Origin: Rhododendron vialii
Taxonomy: Eukaryota; Streptophyta; Magnoliopsida; Ericales; Ericaceae
Length of the DNA: 64,000 nt
Assembly (NCBI RefSeq): GCF_030253575.1
Contig: NC_080569.1
Span: forward strand, 3,221,001 to 3,285,000
Direction: 5' to 3'
In this document: piece after piece, positions 13,213-29,708 of the stretch
Numbering within the stretch: the stretch's first letter is position 1
Layout: every line of letters starts with the position of its first letter
Program-made: the position numbers and the translations under genes
The notes under the pieces: model-generated
Seen by the model: only the letters and a program-made list of their open reading frames with translations
Database searches by the model: none
What the model was told of the DNA's origin: nothing

Positions 13213-14130
13213 GCACCCCATGCTTCTCATTCAACTCACACCTTCACCTAGCAACTTCTCTCTCTAAAAAAATTGTGTTCTTTCTTTAGTTCTTACTTTG
13301 TTCTTGAGTAGTTCTTGAGTTCTTCAAGAAACTCATCCTAAGCCGCCACTAGACCGCCACTCGACCACCCTCTCGATCCAAAAGTAGTAGTAGTAATAGT
13401 CAAGTAGAAGTTTCGAGAGAAACCTTTCTCTTTCGAAGCTACCGGGAGCATACCGTAGGAAGTTACTCCGCCCGACCACCAACGTACTTTCCGTAGCCGA
13501 CTAACCTTCCGTAGCCGACTACCGCCAAGAAGTAAGGTAGAACCCCTTGACCCTAACTCTACGTATAGAACCGTATGATAGAAATTAGGTTATCTTTCCT
13601 TACGTACTTATCGTTTGATTAGAAGTATTCGTATTTTGATATTTAAGATAGTTATGAGTATGCGTATATGGGTTGCTTGTATTACTTGTGGTATGTGATA
13701 AAGCATAAGTGATTTCACTCCAAAGACGTCCGTACATGTGGCGTTGTGCTTTGAATAAAGCATAAGTGATACACTCCAAAGGCGTCCGTACATGTGGCGT
13801 TATGCTATAAGTAGTAATTGAGCGTGATTAGTAATATAAAATTGGATGATCTTGTTAAAGATGATTCTTGCTTACGTTTGTCCTACCGCGGAGTCTTTGT
13901 ATGTAAACGAGACACAAAGAACCGAGAAAGTAGAAACATGACACCTAGGGTGTGGTTAATGAAAGGAAATATTTTTCGAGGAGAAAATATTTTGAAACTA
14001 CATAATGACCGATTTTGAGTGGCATTATGTGAGTTATGTGTGTGCGTGTATAAAAGAAATATTTGAAAAGAGTGAAAAGTTTTGGAAATCCGCAATGTGG
14101 CCGGACTTGCCCATTGTGTGAGGTGTGTGT

Positions 14131-14990
14131 GTGTTCCAATGGGAATCCGGAAAAAGCGGAACCATTGTGAGGTTGTGTGTGTTCCAATGGAGATAGCGGA
14201 ACCATTGTGAGGTTGTGTGTGTTCCAATGGGAATCCGGGAAAAGCGGAACCATTGTGAGGTTGTGTGTGTTCCAATGGGAATCCGGAAAAAGCGGAACCA
14301 TTGTGAGGTTGTGTGCGTTCCCATGGGAACCCGAACCGACGGAACCATGGTGAGGTATGGCTTGGTTATCCGCGGAGAGGAGCCAATGCAATTGTGTGCC
14401 AATGGGAACCCGGCGTGGCGGAACCATTGTGAGGATACTCGGGAGACCGGCGCGGCAGAACCGAGGTTGGGTGTGTTAAAAATAAATTTTGGTTTGAAAG
14501 GAAATGTTTTGGAAACCGCAATGTGGCCAGACGTGGTAGCCCATTGTGTGGAATGTGTTTTGTGTGTATTCCAATGGGATCCGGGAAAAATGGAACCATT
14601 GTGAGGTTGGGTGTGTAGCTTGGTTATCCACGATACGGAGCCAATGCAAATATTTTTGTGTGCCAATGGGAACCCGGCACGGCGAAACCATTGTGAGGAT
14701 ACTTGAGAACCCGGCGCGGCGGAACCAAGGTTGGGTGTGTGTAGCTTGGTTATCCGCGGTACGGAGCCAATGCAAATATTTTTGTGTGCCAATGGGAACC
14801 CGGCGCGGCGGAACCATTGTGAGGATACTTGGGAACCCGGCGCGGCGGAACCAAGGTTGGGTGTGTAGCTTGGTTATCCGCGGTACGGAGCCAATGCAAA
14901 CGATTTTAAAAAGATTGGGTGTGTAGCTTGGTTATCCGCGGTACGGAGCCAATGCAAATGATTTTAAAAGATTGGGTGTGTAAACAAATG
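14131..14990. repeat. Two-level tandem repeat array inside the solo LTR
   Basis: Four to five units of about 48 bp (GTTCCAATGGGAATCCGG then GCGGAACCATTGTGAGG) run from 14131 to about 14365. A longer unit of about 120 bp (TAGCTTGGTTATCCGCGG, then GCCAATGCAAA, then CGGCGCGGCGGAACC) repeats from about 14610 to 14960, with a truncated last copy. Open frames in all phases over this array are by-products of the repeat. Confidence 0.85.
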
Positions 14991-15562
14991 ATTTTGAAAG
15001 ATTGTTTGTAAATGAAACAGTTGACACAGTCTACGATGAGTCACGTAGGAGAAACACGAAACTCTTGGACACCAACGATAGATGATTAATGAATGTGGAT
15101 GTGTCATTGATTAAACTGTGTATATACTTATCATGTGGAAATTGATGTTGTATTATAGTTTTGTTTATAAGTTATGGGTTAGCGGGTATGGGATTACTCT
15201 CCTGAGCTTTGTAGCTCACGGTGTTGCCTTTTGGTGACCCTGACATATTATATCGGTGGCGACGCTGGTATAATGTGTTAGACTTTGTAGATGATCAGGG
15301 TAAGCAGATCACCGTGGAGGCTTTGGAGCTGAGGAGCTGGCAAGAATGGAGGAGCTGAAGAGCTGTAGTTAGGAACCCTAGAATCCCCCTCCGTTTATGT
15401 AAATATTGAACTCTTGAGAGAGTTTTGTTGTAATAACGAGCCAGACTCCATTTCATTTTATGAATAAAATGTCCTTTTAACGCACCCAAAATTCAGGGCG
15501 TTACAGATTTTATCAATAAATTGTCTTCTTAACGTACCCAAAATTCGGGGCGTTACAGATGC

Positions 15563-17100
15563 CTTGACAACGCATCAGTTCAATGGATGGCAGAAACTTT
15601 GGCTTTGGAATTATTAAGCACTTGTAAATTTATGTAAATAACTTTTGCCCACAGTTCTCCCTCCAATTATTCCGGTTTAGTTATTTCATATCATGTCAAT
15701 TTATTCACCAACAAAGAAGCTCACGGGCACGAAATCCTCGTGCGAGCATGCCGGCATGCACCTAGTTTAATGTAAAATATTCTCATCAAATAAATTTTGG
15801 AGGGATTCGTAATAGGCATTCAATTCCGAAATGTTTAATTATTCTGATGACGAATAGGATCTGTGGTATTTTTTCCTTTTTTTGTTTAAATGAAATTTTT
15901 TAATGAAGCAGCACATCTTCCAACCACACTAGTTCCACGTAATATAGTTGTGTGGTACGGAGTTAGCGCCACATGACACATAGCGCTAATAACTTGGGTA
16001 GCACCATTTCAAATGACTATACCGAGTTGTTTTAAAAATAGTTTGAAAATTAGAATACTTTGGCTAATTGTTTTTTTTTTTAAAAGGAGTACTTTGAAAA
16101 AAACCTCACAAAATTGGAGTAAAAAAAAACCATCTCCACTGCTTACTCAAATCTTGACTCAAACTCAAATTTGAGTAAAAATACCCAAAACCCTCATTCA
16201 CTCCTTACCCAAACCTATACCAAATTTGAGTTTTACCCGAATTTAGATTCAAACCCATACTCAAATTTTTGAAGGTAAGTTTCACACCTTTAAATTTACA
16301 ATATTGCCATTAATGAAGTTTTTACTCAAATTTGTGCATATTGGTGCTTGGCTTTGAGTTTACCCATTGAAACACATATTACCAAATCAAATTTGGGTAA
16401 AAATCTGAGTAAGAAGTAGAGATGCTCTTAAATGGTCAGATTGATAAAACAGTACGTCAAAAGACAAAACTGAATAAAAAGGGAGATTTAGTGATAAGTC
16501 CACTGTGAGAAACTTGTAGAGTCTTTAGTCCACTTCAATAATTTGTAGAGTTCCTAATCCACTTGCTTAATAAGTCCATCTCCACCACCCCCACCCCTAC
16601 TCCACCACCCCCACCCCGCTCACCACATCACCACCGGAAAGTTTGTTGGAGTGCCTAAACCACTAAAACCATATGAAACTAAATGCCCAAACCATTAAAA
16701 TCTTGTGAAAGTGCCTAAATCATTAAAACCATACTAATAAACTAAGTGCACCCTAAAACGCTATGAAAGTGCCTAAAATTCTTAATCCAATGAAAGTGCC
16801 TAAACTACTAAAACCCTATAAAACTAAGTGCACCCTAAAACCATATGAAAGTGCCTAAATTTTCCGGCCAATTTTTCGGCGCCGACCAATTTTCCACGCT
16901 AACTTTTTGACGTCGGTCAACTTCCTGGCGATGATGTTGCAGGAGGGTATAAATATTAAATTAAAATAGAGTGGATTGGGCCTACTATGAAATGTTAAAA
17001 ATGGACTAGAGACTTTAATAACTTGGGAAGTGGACTAAAGACTCTTCAAGTTTCTTGCCGTGGACCTAAGACTAATTTTTTAATAAAACTAAAGTATAGG
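15563..17100. other. Intergenic, with one foldback element
   Basis: No gene. 16130-16430 has inverted ends (CCATCTCCACTGCTTACTCAAAT and its near complement AGTAAGAAGTAGAGATG) with AT-rich TTTGAGT-type sequence between, typical of a MITE. The rest includes 16.6-16.9 kb, where AGTGCCTAAAC/CCATATGAAA phrases recur irregularly. Confidence 0.5.
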
Positions 17101-17177
17101 GGGGCGAAGTGTTAACTTCCCGATTTTACTCAGGCGCACATCGGCATCCGTCGGAGGAAAAGAAGCAGCGGGAAGAG

Positions 17178-20100
17178 ATGTTGGGGTTTTCGTACGGAGA
17201 GGTGTTCCTACTCCTTGGAGCCACTGCTGCAGTCATCGGTACCCCCACCCCCCCTCTCTCTCTCTCTACACACATATACGTATGTATGTATGTATGCAAA
17301 GGCGGTGGTCAAATGTTGCAGTCAAATTCTTTGTGATTATTTTACTAAACGAACGGCATTATTAGGTCCCAAGGATCTCCCAATAATAGCGAGAACCGTC
17401 GGGAGATTAGCAGGTCGTGCCATCGGATACGTCCAACTGGCTCGTGGCCAATTCGATAATATCATGCAGCAAAATCAAGCTCGTCAGGTCTTTCTCTATC
17501 CTCCCACCCCCCAACATATAGGTAAATTAGGTACAAATAGCTGATTAGTTGTATCACAGTATTTAGCTTATTGTGTTATTCTGCAAAAAAGAATGTCATG
17601 TTATTCAAGCGGTAGTGATTTTCACACACTCTTTTTTGTCTTCTTGTGATGTGAATTTACATCGTTGTCCTTCTAATTCTGAAAGAGTATACAAAAAAAA
17701 GGTTAAATTTGTAAATTAACATCACATGAGGACAAAAAGGGAGAACGGTTATGGAAAAAGAGGGTGTCAAAATCAATTACCTTGTTGAATCTACTTTTTG
17801 AGTTGTGTCTTACGGGTATCAATCCTTGTTTGGTGGTTGTTTTCGGAATAAGATTAGCAATAGTTACTTCTGGATCTTATCTATTTTCCAGTAGAAATGA
17901 TTTTTAAGAATGTGGAAACATTTGTCTAATATTTTTTTAACGGTTATGCTATTGGCAGCCCACTGGGTGGTCAATAAGGGAAGAAGAATACAAAAAAAAA
18001 TACAGTTTCCGATGCACTTTTAACGCTTTCAAGGCACAACACATTTTTTTGGCCATTTTTCTACCATATTGACAATGCATTGGGCTATTATTAGCATTTT
18101 CCTTTTCTAGAAGACATGTTATTTTCCAAGTAATCCCTGAAAAAGATGTTTGAACCATCAGCCAACCAAGTTTTAGTCAAAGTTCTATGCAGAATTAGTT
18201 CTCAAGAACTACAAACAGAGAGTTAAAGTTCTGTGAAAACTCTATGATATTGTGTTGTGTAGTTCACACACGTGTTTCCTTTGACTGGAATAAACAGCAT
18301 TGCATTGGTAGTGTGTTCTGACGTTCTCGTGGCATGTAACTCCCAGGTGCATAAAGAACTTCAAGATACAATGTCTCAACTAGAGGCCATACGTCATGAA
18401 ATTCGAACCATCTCTTTTATGAATCCTGGTCCATTGACTCGGAGGCTTGTGGACAATATTGACCAAACATCTGTTTCTAGTGGTATCGTATTTTTCTGAG
18501 ACCTTTCAATTCTGAAACGAATAGATTTGATTTTTCATGAGTGAATTTGACGCATTTGGTGGTTCTCGTTCTGTTCCAGATAATGCTGAACTACCAAAAC
18601 CTGATGCAACCCAACAACCTGACATTGAGAACAGACCAACTATTTCAGATGCCAAGGTTTTGCTAAGCATTATAACAAATTATCGATATGATATTGGTTT
18701 AACCCGAGTGACTTATATCAATATTGATGAAGTATTTTCTTTCCCTTCATTTTCCCCAGAATTTTATGTCAGCAACCTCAGGATTTTCTGATATGCACAG
18801 TCAAGCAACAGCTTATGCTAAATTGGCTGAATCGGCGGCTCTTAACTCGGGGTTGAAGAAAAGTAGTGAAGCTATTGACGAGCTAACTGATGAATCTGGT
18901 CTTATGGTTCTGCCGGTATCCGCTGAAAGCACTGGATTGCTGCCAGATTGCAAGGGTAATAATCTTCTCTTCGGTACAACACCACGAGTTTGCATCTTAG
19001 AATGTTGCTTCTTACATGTGAAGTTTTGTTACCTCTTAGTCCTAGTGTAAAGTAGTTTCTGTTTTGGTCATATCAGGAATTCTTAGTGACTAGAATGGCA
19101 AATTTCTGAATCTGTTATTTGGGATGTGTGTATCCATCAAATTGCCTTTGTTTCAGTTGAAGCTATATAGCCTATATGTACTTGCAATCTGTTTGTTTCT
19201 ATAAGTGATGCTTTTATGGAAATTGCTTTCCTAAGTGAGGAGGTTCTAGAAGAGATGAAATTGGGCTCGTCACGTTTCACATGTTTTAAGGTGTCGGGAA
19301 ATTTTGAAGCCTCTTTTGAATTTTGATGGAATAGCAACATTTCGATGTCTCCTTTGAGCTGTAATTGTGATCTCGAAAGGAAGTTCCAAAATTTGGTGCA
19401 ATGGTTAGGAATGTACTGGACCTTCAATAGATGAAGCAATGCTGTATAGTCCTACTGCTCGTGCGAGAGTTTTGACAAGTTGAGGAGTTGTAGAATGAGT
19501 TGAATACGCCTCTTAGAATTTTGACTCAAGACAAGTGAAAACTATTCTTTGACCCCATTTTCATCTAACCATGTTTTTTGGAACTTGTGTTATTTGCACA
19601 AGTGACTACCCTCAGACTCGAACCTAGTTCTTATGCTTGACAACTTCAGCTGATGCTTCCACAAAAGTACCGTTTTACCCTCTCAAGTAGAGGGGGACTG
19701 ATTTATCTTTCAAAAAGTTTAACACTTGCGTCAAATTGGTTAGTAATGAAACTTGCATTAGCCAACCGTAGGTCCTCCTTTACTACCTTTGCCTCTATGT
19801 TAAGTGTACTCCTTTAAATGTTTTGAGTACATGTGCGGCTTTATACTTAGATAAGGGTATAAGATCCGTGTCCGACATGATTAGTTGGGCTTTCACTTTG
19901 CAAGCATATTTTGGAACTCAAATTTAACGTAAACAATCAATAGAACTCCTATATTATGCATGCAATGGCATTTATAAAGACCATTTATCCTGGGAAAGTT
20001 AAAGGAACAGGCTATGGAGAATTCTTATATTATGCATGCAATGTCCTTGAGAATTAATGCAGATGAATCTGACACATAGACACATACCTACACCTGCACT

Positions 20101-20452
20101 CTACTCGAATACATGTAACATAGACCTTTGTTGTGTCCAAGAATACCTCGGCTTTTAATGCCTGTAAATATTAGTTTTGAAAATTCTGGCTTGCTTGATC
20201 AGTGCTTTCCGTTTGTGCATGTTATTTGTCCATTAGGTTTTGTGTTACCTATCATGCATATTTGATGCATAGTCTGGCCATGTGCTTGCATTTTTACATT
20301 CAAAAACTTATGAAGAGAAATAACCTGTCAGTTTGGTATCAGATAATGCAGAAGGATCAGACATAGTGTTGGAAGCAATATTGGAAGCAGAGGTGGCACG
20401 TAATGCCAAAGAGTTTTTTGTGCAGCATCAAAATCAATTAAAGAATGAATAG
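17178..20452 (+). CDS. TATB: Mitochondrial TatB-like twin-arginine translocase subunit (6 exons)
   Basis: Member of the TatA/B family; plant mitochondria are known to encode such a protein (Arabidopsis At5g43680, recalled), thought to act with mitochondrially encoded TatC in export of folded proteins. Exons: 17178-17238, 17366-17487, 18347-18482, 18580-18656, 18760-18955, 20343-20452; together 233 residues in frame. Residues 1-21 form the short hydrophobic segment with the conserved early Glu8, followed by the family hinge GPKDLP (21-26) and a long amphipathic helix (IARTVGRLAGRAIGY onward, then VHKELQDTMSQLEAIR). The rest is polar and poorly conserved, as usual for TatB. No cleavable presequence follows this ATG, but the frame is open upstream to 17109 without an ATG. 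Plastid Tha4/Hcf106 is the alternative; no plastid transit peptide is seen. Confidence 0.82.
17611..17781. repeat. Small foldback MITE in TatB intron 2
   Basis: The left end GTGATTTTCACACACTCTTTTTTGTC is mirrored by the right end around GACAAAAAGGG and GAGGGTGTCAAAATCA. The arms are 30-50 bp and it is non-coding. Confidence 0.5.
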
Positions 20453-22391
20453 AAAGGTATTTATCTTACGGAACATTCACCAATTATGTTATAGAACATT
20501 CAGTAGTCCATTTGTTAGGACCATCAAACATTTCATTTGTCTATGGGATTTAAATATACTGTGAAGTTTTAGCAGCTTTGGGAAAGGCTGCTTTTGGAAG
20601 GCTTATGTGGTCAACATTCCCTTCTTAGTTCTTAGACATTTGGATTCAAAGCATTTTACTGTCATATAGTAGTGGAAAGTTGAAAAACCAGTTAACATGC
20701 ATGTGTAAAACATTGTACATTGACCTTTATTTGGAAGGTTTCTACACGAGTACACGGGCACAGGCTTCGTATATGTGCATGCATGTTGACATACGTTCTT
20801 GATCACATTCATCATATGTTTTGTTCATTAGAATAGCTTATTGTGATGATACGATACTAGGGTTTAAGAATATATAGTGGCAAATAAAAGAAAGCCCAAT
20901 TTAGTAAAAACAGTATTTCCTTTATCATCATTTTTGTTGCGGTTATGCACAACCATGGAGAACTTGACTCTCTATTATCTGGCTTGTTTATGCTTCCAAT
21001 CGCTGATGAAGAATATTGCTTCTAGAAGGAATGGAATCGAGCAAAAAGCTTGCAGCATTCAAGATCTGCACATTCCACTGAAGTGTAATGGAAATGACAG
21101 AGGCCCATAACTGAAGGATCCAAACAGTAACCATCGGATTGGAACGGCTCTGATTATTAAGCATAACTCTGACTAGATCCATTAGCTGAACATCTGTAGC
21201 TAACTTGTGTAGATTACCGAAGAGCTGCGGATGACAATTGAGATCAGAAGATAGTTTTCCTGCTAGGGCAGTTGTGTAGAATTCTAAAGTAACTTTTCAA
21301 CTAGGAATTGCTCATATGATTTTTGTACTGATTCTTATTGTTCTTCAATAGCCCCTTCTGGTTGTGCCATTACTAGTCCCGTTGCCCCTGACTATTGTTT
21401 AGAGAGCATTCTTCCGATGATATGTCATGCAAGCCAAGCTAAGGACTATCATCTGTCCACCCGAGACCAAAGCCTAGGTTAATAAGAAACCAATCTAGGA
21501 AAACACCTATTGGGGCAAAGCCCCATTACACCCATTGGGCCAAGCCTAGAACCTAACCCTATGGGTCTGTGACCCAAATCTACAACAAAGCTCAAAGAGA
21601 CGGGCCAAGCCCAGTCCAAAAATGGGCTAAGCCCGACCCGGCACCACCACTGCCGAACCCTAAACAGATCAACCCATCCCGCTGCCCCACCAAGCCGCAG
21701 GCCACCAACCACAGGCGAAACCACACCACCACCACAGCACCGATCTAGGCCCAAACCCAACACATCCGGACTTCGAAGACAACGACCCACAAGAATTATG
21801 TGATTCATGAGAACTAGCATAACAAAGTTGATTATCATAACATTATTGAAGGAATGAGTACGATTTCAACTCCTCGAAATTGTTTGTCGATTAAAACCAG
21901 CAAAAAAGTTTGATTGTTGGTAGCATTGTGGAATGGTGTTAGCAATTATGGGAACTGAAGATTAATCATCGAACTAACAAGTACTACTAAAAATATAGTC
22001 AAGCTACGCATAACAGTGAGCTACACAAATTAAGCAGTACAGAGATCACAAAACAGAACCAAAAGTAAAGAACAGTTCTGAGTCTTTCAGAAAACAAATT
22101 GTGTTTTCCCACCACCCTCAAGCAATTCGAAAATCCACCCAAACCAATAAAACAAATAGATGATAAAGTCATGATAAAAAGACAAGAAAAGAAAAAGAAG
22201 ATGAAGTACGCTTCATCGGAATCAAGGAGGCTCCTAACCCTTTGTGGTCAACACGTGTACTGGCTGTGTCGCTTTGGGTAATAAAAAAAAACCAACTAGC
22301 AAGAAGCCTCCTTTTAATACCCAGCCTAGCAATGTCGTTTGCACGTCCAGCACTTGTGCTCTGCAAGCCCCCCGGTTCCCGCTTCATCATC
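20453..22391. other. Intergenic region between TatB and the A20/AN1 gene
   Basis: It contains the 3' UTRs of the two flanking convergent genes. A GC-rich stretch at about 21.50-21.80 kb with CCAAGCCCAG/GGGCTAAGCCC phrases stands out from the AT-rich surroundings and may be a transposon remnant, but no conserved protein was found there. Confidence 0.4.
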
Positions 22392-22835
22392 TCAAAACCT
22401 CACCACCTTATCGGCCTTGACCACCGGATTATCCCTAGCAATGGTGTCCTTCCCCACAGCCTTAAAATCGAACTTGCACTCGTGCTCCTCCGGGTACCTG
22501 TGGGCTCCACAGAATGTGGCCCCACACCGGCACAGGAACCCCACCAGTCCCACCTTCTTGTTGCAGCTCGAGCACCTTTTCGGCGCTGCCTTACCCATTG
22601 ATTCAAACCCAGTTGACGGCGACAGCAAAGATGCAACATGAGCTTTAAACACCCTGAAATCATCGTCATCAAGTTTCGCCGTTGAGGCTTTTTTGTCGGA
22701 CACCGCTTGCTCTTCCTTGCCGCGGAGGTCTCGGTAGCACTTGGAACACAAGTTCATGGTCGCCGACGTGCTGAAAAACCCGCATCCGTTCTTGCATAGC
22801 TTAGGCTCGGATTCTTGGATGCCTTCAGAACCCAT
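22392..22835 (-). CDS. A20/AN1 zinc-finger stress-associated protein (SAP)
   Basis: Intronless 147-residue protein with the standard plant SAP layout. The N-terminal A20 finger has Cys14, Cys18, Cys30 and Cys33 (CKNGCGFF then LCSKCYRD). After a short acidic/Lys linker comes a C-terminal AN1 finger starting RCSSCNKKVGL, with CRCGATFCGAHRYPEEHEC supplying the remaining Cys/His ligands. It ends ARDNPVVKADKVVRF, a typical SAP tail. SAPs act in abiotic stress responses and bind ubiquitin or act as E3-like factors through the A20 domain. The lack of introns is normal for the family. A CT-rich leader and a TATA box lie upstream. Family assignment is near certain; which SAP orthologue it is cannot be told. 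Confidence 0.97.
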   Translation of the reverse strand: MGSEGIQESEPKLCKNGCGFFSTSATMNLCSKCYRDLRGKEEQAVSDKKASTAKLDDDDFRVFKAHVASLLSPSTGFESMGKAAPKRCSSCNKKVGLVGFLCRCGATFCGAHRYPEEHECKFDFKAVGKDTIARDNPVVKADKVVRF

Positions 22836-22858
22836 CTCTCTTCTTTTCTTCTACTTCT

Positions 22859-22861
<3 letters not shown>

Positions 22862-22897
<36 letters not shown>
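22862..22897. repeat. (CT)n tract in the SAP 5' leader
   Basis: A CT run, reading GA in gene orientation, just upstream of the SAP start codon. GA-rich leaders are common in plant 5' UTRs. Confidence 0.85.
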
Positions 22898-22900
<3 letters not shown>

Positions 22901-23030
22901 GTTCTAGTTCGTTGTCTCTGGATTATGCGAATAGTTATAGATAAGCTATTGCTAAGGTCGGCTACTGAAGAGGGTGGTTTGACAAATATAGCCAATTCTA
23001 CTTGAAGACGAAGAGAAAAATTATGGGGGG

Positions 23031-23040
23031 TATTTATAGG
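23031..23040 (-). promoter_or_regulatory. TATA box of the SAP gene
   Basis: On the minus strand this reads CCTATAAATA, about 200 bp upstream of the SAP ATG. It would place the transcript start near 23000 and give a 5' UTR of about 170 nt including the GA tract. Confidence 0.6.
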
Positions 23041-23229
23041 CAATTGCAGTGTTTCAATACTTGTTGGAATTGGGATTTCCAATTGTACAAGGAAATTAGA
23101 GTTGTGATTCTTTAGTCGTTTTTGAATAATTTTTTTTTATTTTAGAAATTGAATAAGATAAACTGGTAACGTGTACCATTAAAATGAAAAAATTCCAAAC
23201 CAAAGAGAATTGGGAAAACTAGGGACCCA

Positions 23230-23341
23230 CATAGCTTCTTGAAGAATCTAGAAACAAATGCTGGAATTCCCAAAAATGCTAGGGGCATAGCTTCTTGAAG
23301 AATCTAGAAACAAATTTTGGAATTCCCAAAAATGCTAGAGG
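23230..23341. repeat. 56-bp tandem duplication upstream of SAP
   Basis: Units 23230-23285 and 23286-23341 are nearly identical (CATAGCTTCTTGAAGAATC, then GGAATTCCCAAAAATGCTAG). A second, diverged duplication around CTGTATGTGAGA and CACRTTYTGGAATTCCCAATCAGAA follows at 23.37-23.53 kb. It lies 200-700 bp upstream of the SAP TATA box. Confidence 0.8.
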
Positions 23342-23539
23342 TACATCAATTGTGTTACACTTTAGCCACACCCAACGGGTCTCACTTGTATGTGAGAAAG
23401 GTGTGGCACGATGTGCCCTAGCACGTTTTGGAATTCCCAATCAGAACGGGTTCCACCTGTATGTGAGAGAGATGCGGCTGAGATGTAGCACAGATGTGCC
23501 CCTAGCACATTCTGGAATTCCCAATCAGAAGGAAAATTC

Positions 23540-24567
23540 TGTTTTTGAATGGCAGGAGATTCTTTTAGGAAATATATAAATAAGTTTTAACGGAATTCGA
23601 TTTTGGTGGAGTTCTAGGTATAATTGGTGAAGTTTGCGACGTGTCACCATAAGAGAGGTCCAAACTATAGGCCATGAAAATACCATCCATACTAGATTAT
23701 ACTTCAATCAGAACTCTTTTTAATTACGGCAAATTTCCAATTAGATTATATTTCAATTATTTCAGTTCTCTGGTTATTGGAGAAATTGATTTCAATGTCC
23801 CACCATTAAGTCAACCAGAAAGTCCGTTCACACAGACTTTTCATAGAAGAACATCACCTAGAAGAACTCCACCAAAACCGAATCCAGAGAAATTGATAGA
23901 GATTGCACTTTCGATCGTCGGATAGTAAACTGTTACATGAGATGTTTAAACCAAAACCAAAACCAAGCATTAAACCCGCGCTGCATCTGCTAAATTAGTT
24001 GGAAAACAATTGCAAGAAAATTGCGGCAGCAAGTATGAGAAATTCACTTACTAAAAATGAGGAACTTTTAAGTAAGACTTGTAATTTCAGTACCCGAAAG
24101 GTTGGATGATAATGAACTCGCGCCGAATACGGAACAATGGGAGTAGTAAAAACCAGAAGCAAATACAAAAGCAACGCATAATGTGGTTTCAACAAGCAAG
24201 TATTTGAATAGCAAAACAGTGAAACACATGTCAAAGTTCTCGCCCGTGTCGAGGGCTGATGTGTATTATCGAGTAACCCAAACAAATGCAACATCAAGAA
24301 CTTAAAACTCATCTTGGCTCCACAACAAATCAAGCGTTCTCACACTAAACACTGTCAACTGTCCATTTAGGTTTGATTATGAAGTGAACAAAGACATTGC
24401 AGTCGAGCTAACTTGAGAGGCAATGACCTTATATGGAGATTAAATATAACCAAATCCAGTTAAGCAGGGAAATCCAAAAAATTGAAGTCAAGAACGGTTT
24501 ACAACTCAGGGATGCCCATGAACATATGAGCCTGGATTATTCAACGGAAAAATTTACCCAATTTGCT
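23540..24567. other. Intergenic, no gene seen
   Basis: AT-rich sequence between the SAP promoter region and the NDUFV2 3' end. Nothing conserved was recognised; the right part should hold the NDUFV2 3' UTR. Confidence 0.4.
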
Positions 24568-29300
<4,733 letters not shown>

Positions 29301-29464
29301 CTTCGATCTGATGATGATGATGAGAGAGAGAGAGAGAGAGAGAGCGAGGTCCTCGTCCCTGTGACTGAGGTGAGAGGGTCTAACGTTTACAGGGGTGCGT
29401 ATAACGCATGCGGATGAGTAGTATTTGTGGTTTGTACCGTTTGTAATCGTACGTGTGCTTTCCA

Positions 29465-29600
29465 CAGTGGTGACCTGAGTTCGAGTCCCACGGAAAACAA
29501 GTTTGGGTTTCAGGACTATGGATAGCTTCTGAACCTCTCATTGACTAATATACTATCACCCTGCTAATTTCCGTTGATGTATACCGGATGACAAGAAAAA
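29465..29600 (+). mobile_element. Diverged SINE copy, same family as at 26.2 kb
   Basis: It shares CAGTGGTGACC, GGTTCGAGTCCCA-like box B, GGACTATGGATAGC, CTTCTGAACCTC, CTAATxTCxxxTGATGTATAC and a 3' A-run with the SINE at 26212-26393. The start and target duplication are not clear. Confidence 0.6.
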
Positions 29601-29708
29601 AAAAATTTCAAAGGCCGAAAAACCTTTCGACACAGAGGCACGAGTTTTTCGGCATAGATAATCCTGGACTATACTAAGTCGGAGCTAAAACTGGGGCCGT
29701 GAGATTTA

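Larger units (their letters stand above)
11488..15557. mobile_element. Solo LTR, 4.07 kb, with 5-bp target duplication
   Basis: The ends are TGTAACGACCCTGAATTTTGG and the complement-type CCAAAATTCGGGGCGTTACA, a roughly 20-bp inverted pair beginning TG and ending CA. GATGC occurs immediately outside both ends (11483-11487 and 15558-15562), the 5-bp target duplication of LTR retrotransposon integration. Inside are a TATA box (13204), a possible AATAAA polyadenylation signal (15463) and no gag or pol coding sequence. One LTR left after recombination between two LTRs is the simplest reading. The size and internal satellite-like arrays suggest a large-LTR Ty3/gypsy family such as Tat/Ogre, but this is inference. 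A non-autonomous element of another type is the alternative. Confidence 0.8.

Noticed and set aside
13883-14926. Six overlapping reading frames of 77-252 codons on both strands with repeated phrases such as PIGTHTTSQWF
   Set aside because: They arise from tandem repeats whose unit lengths are divisible by three, inside a solo LTR. All phases are open, which argues against selection for any one protein.
21479-21838. 119-codon minus-strand frame
   Set aside because: GC-rich, Gly/Trp-rich translation without a recognisable domain; more likely transposon or intergenic sequence.
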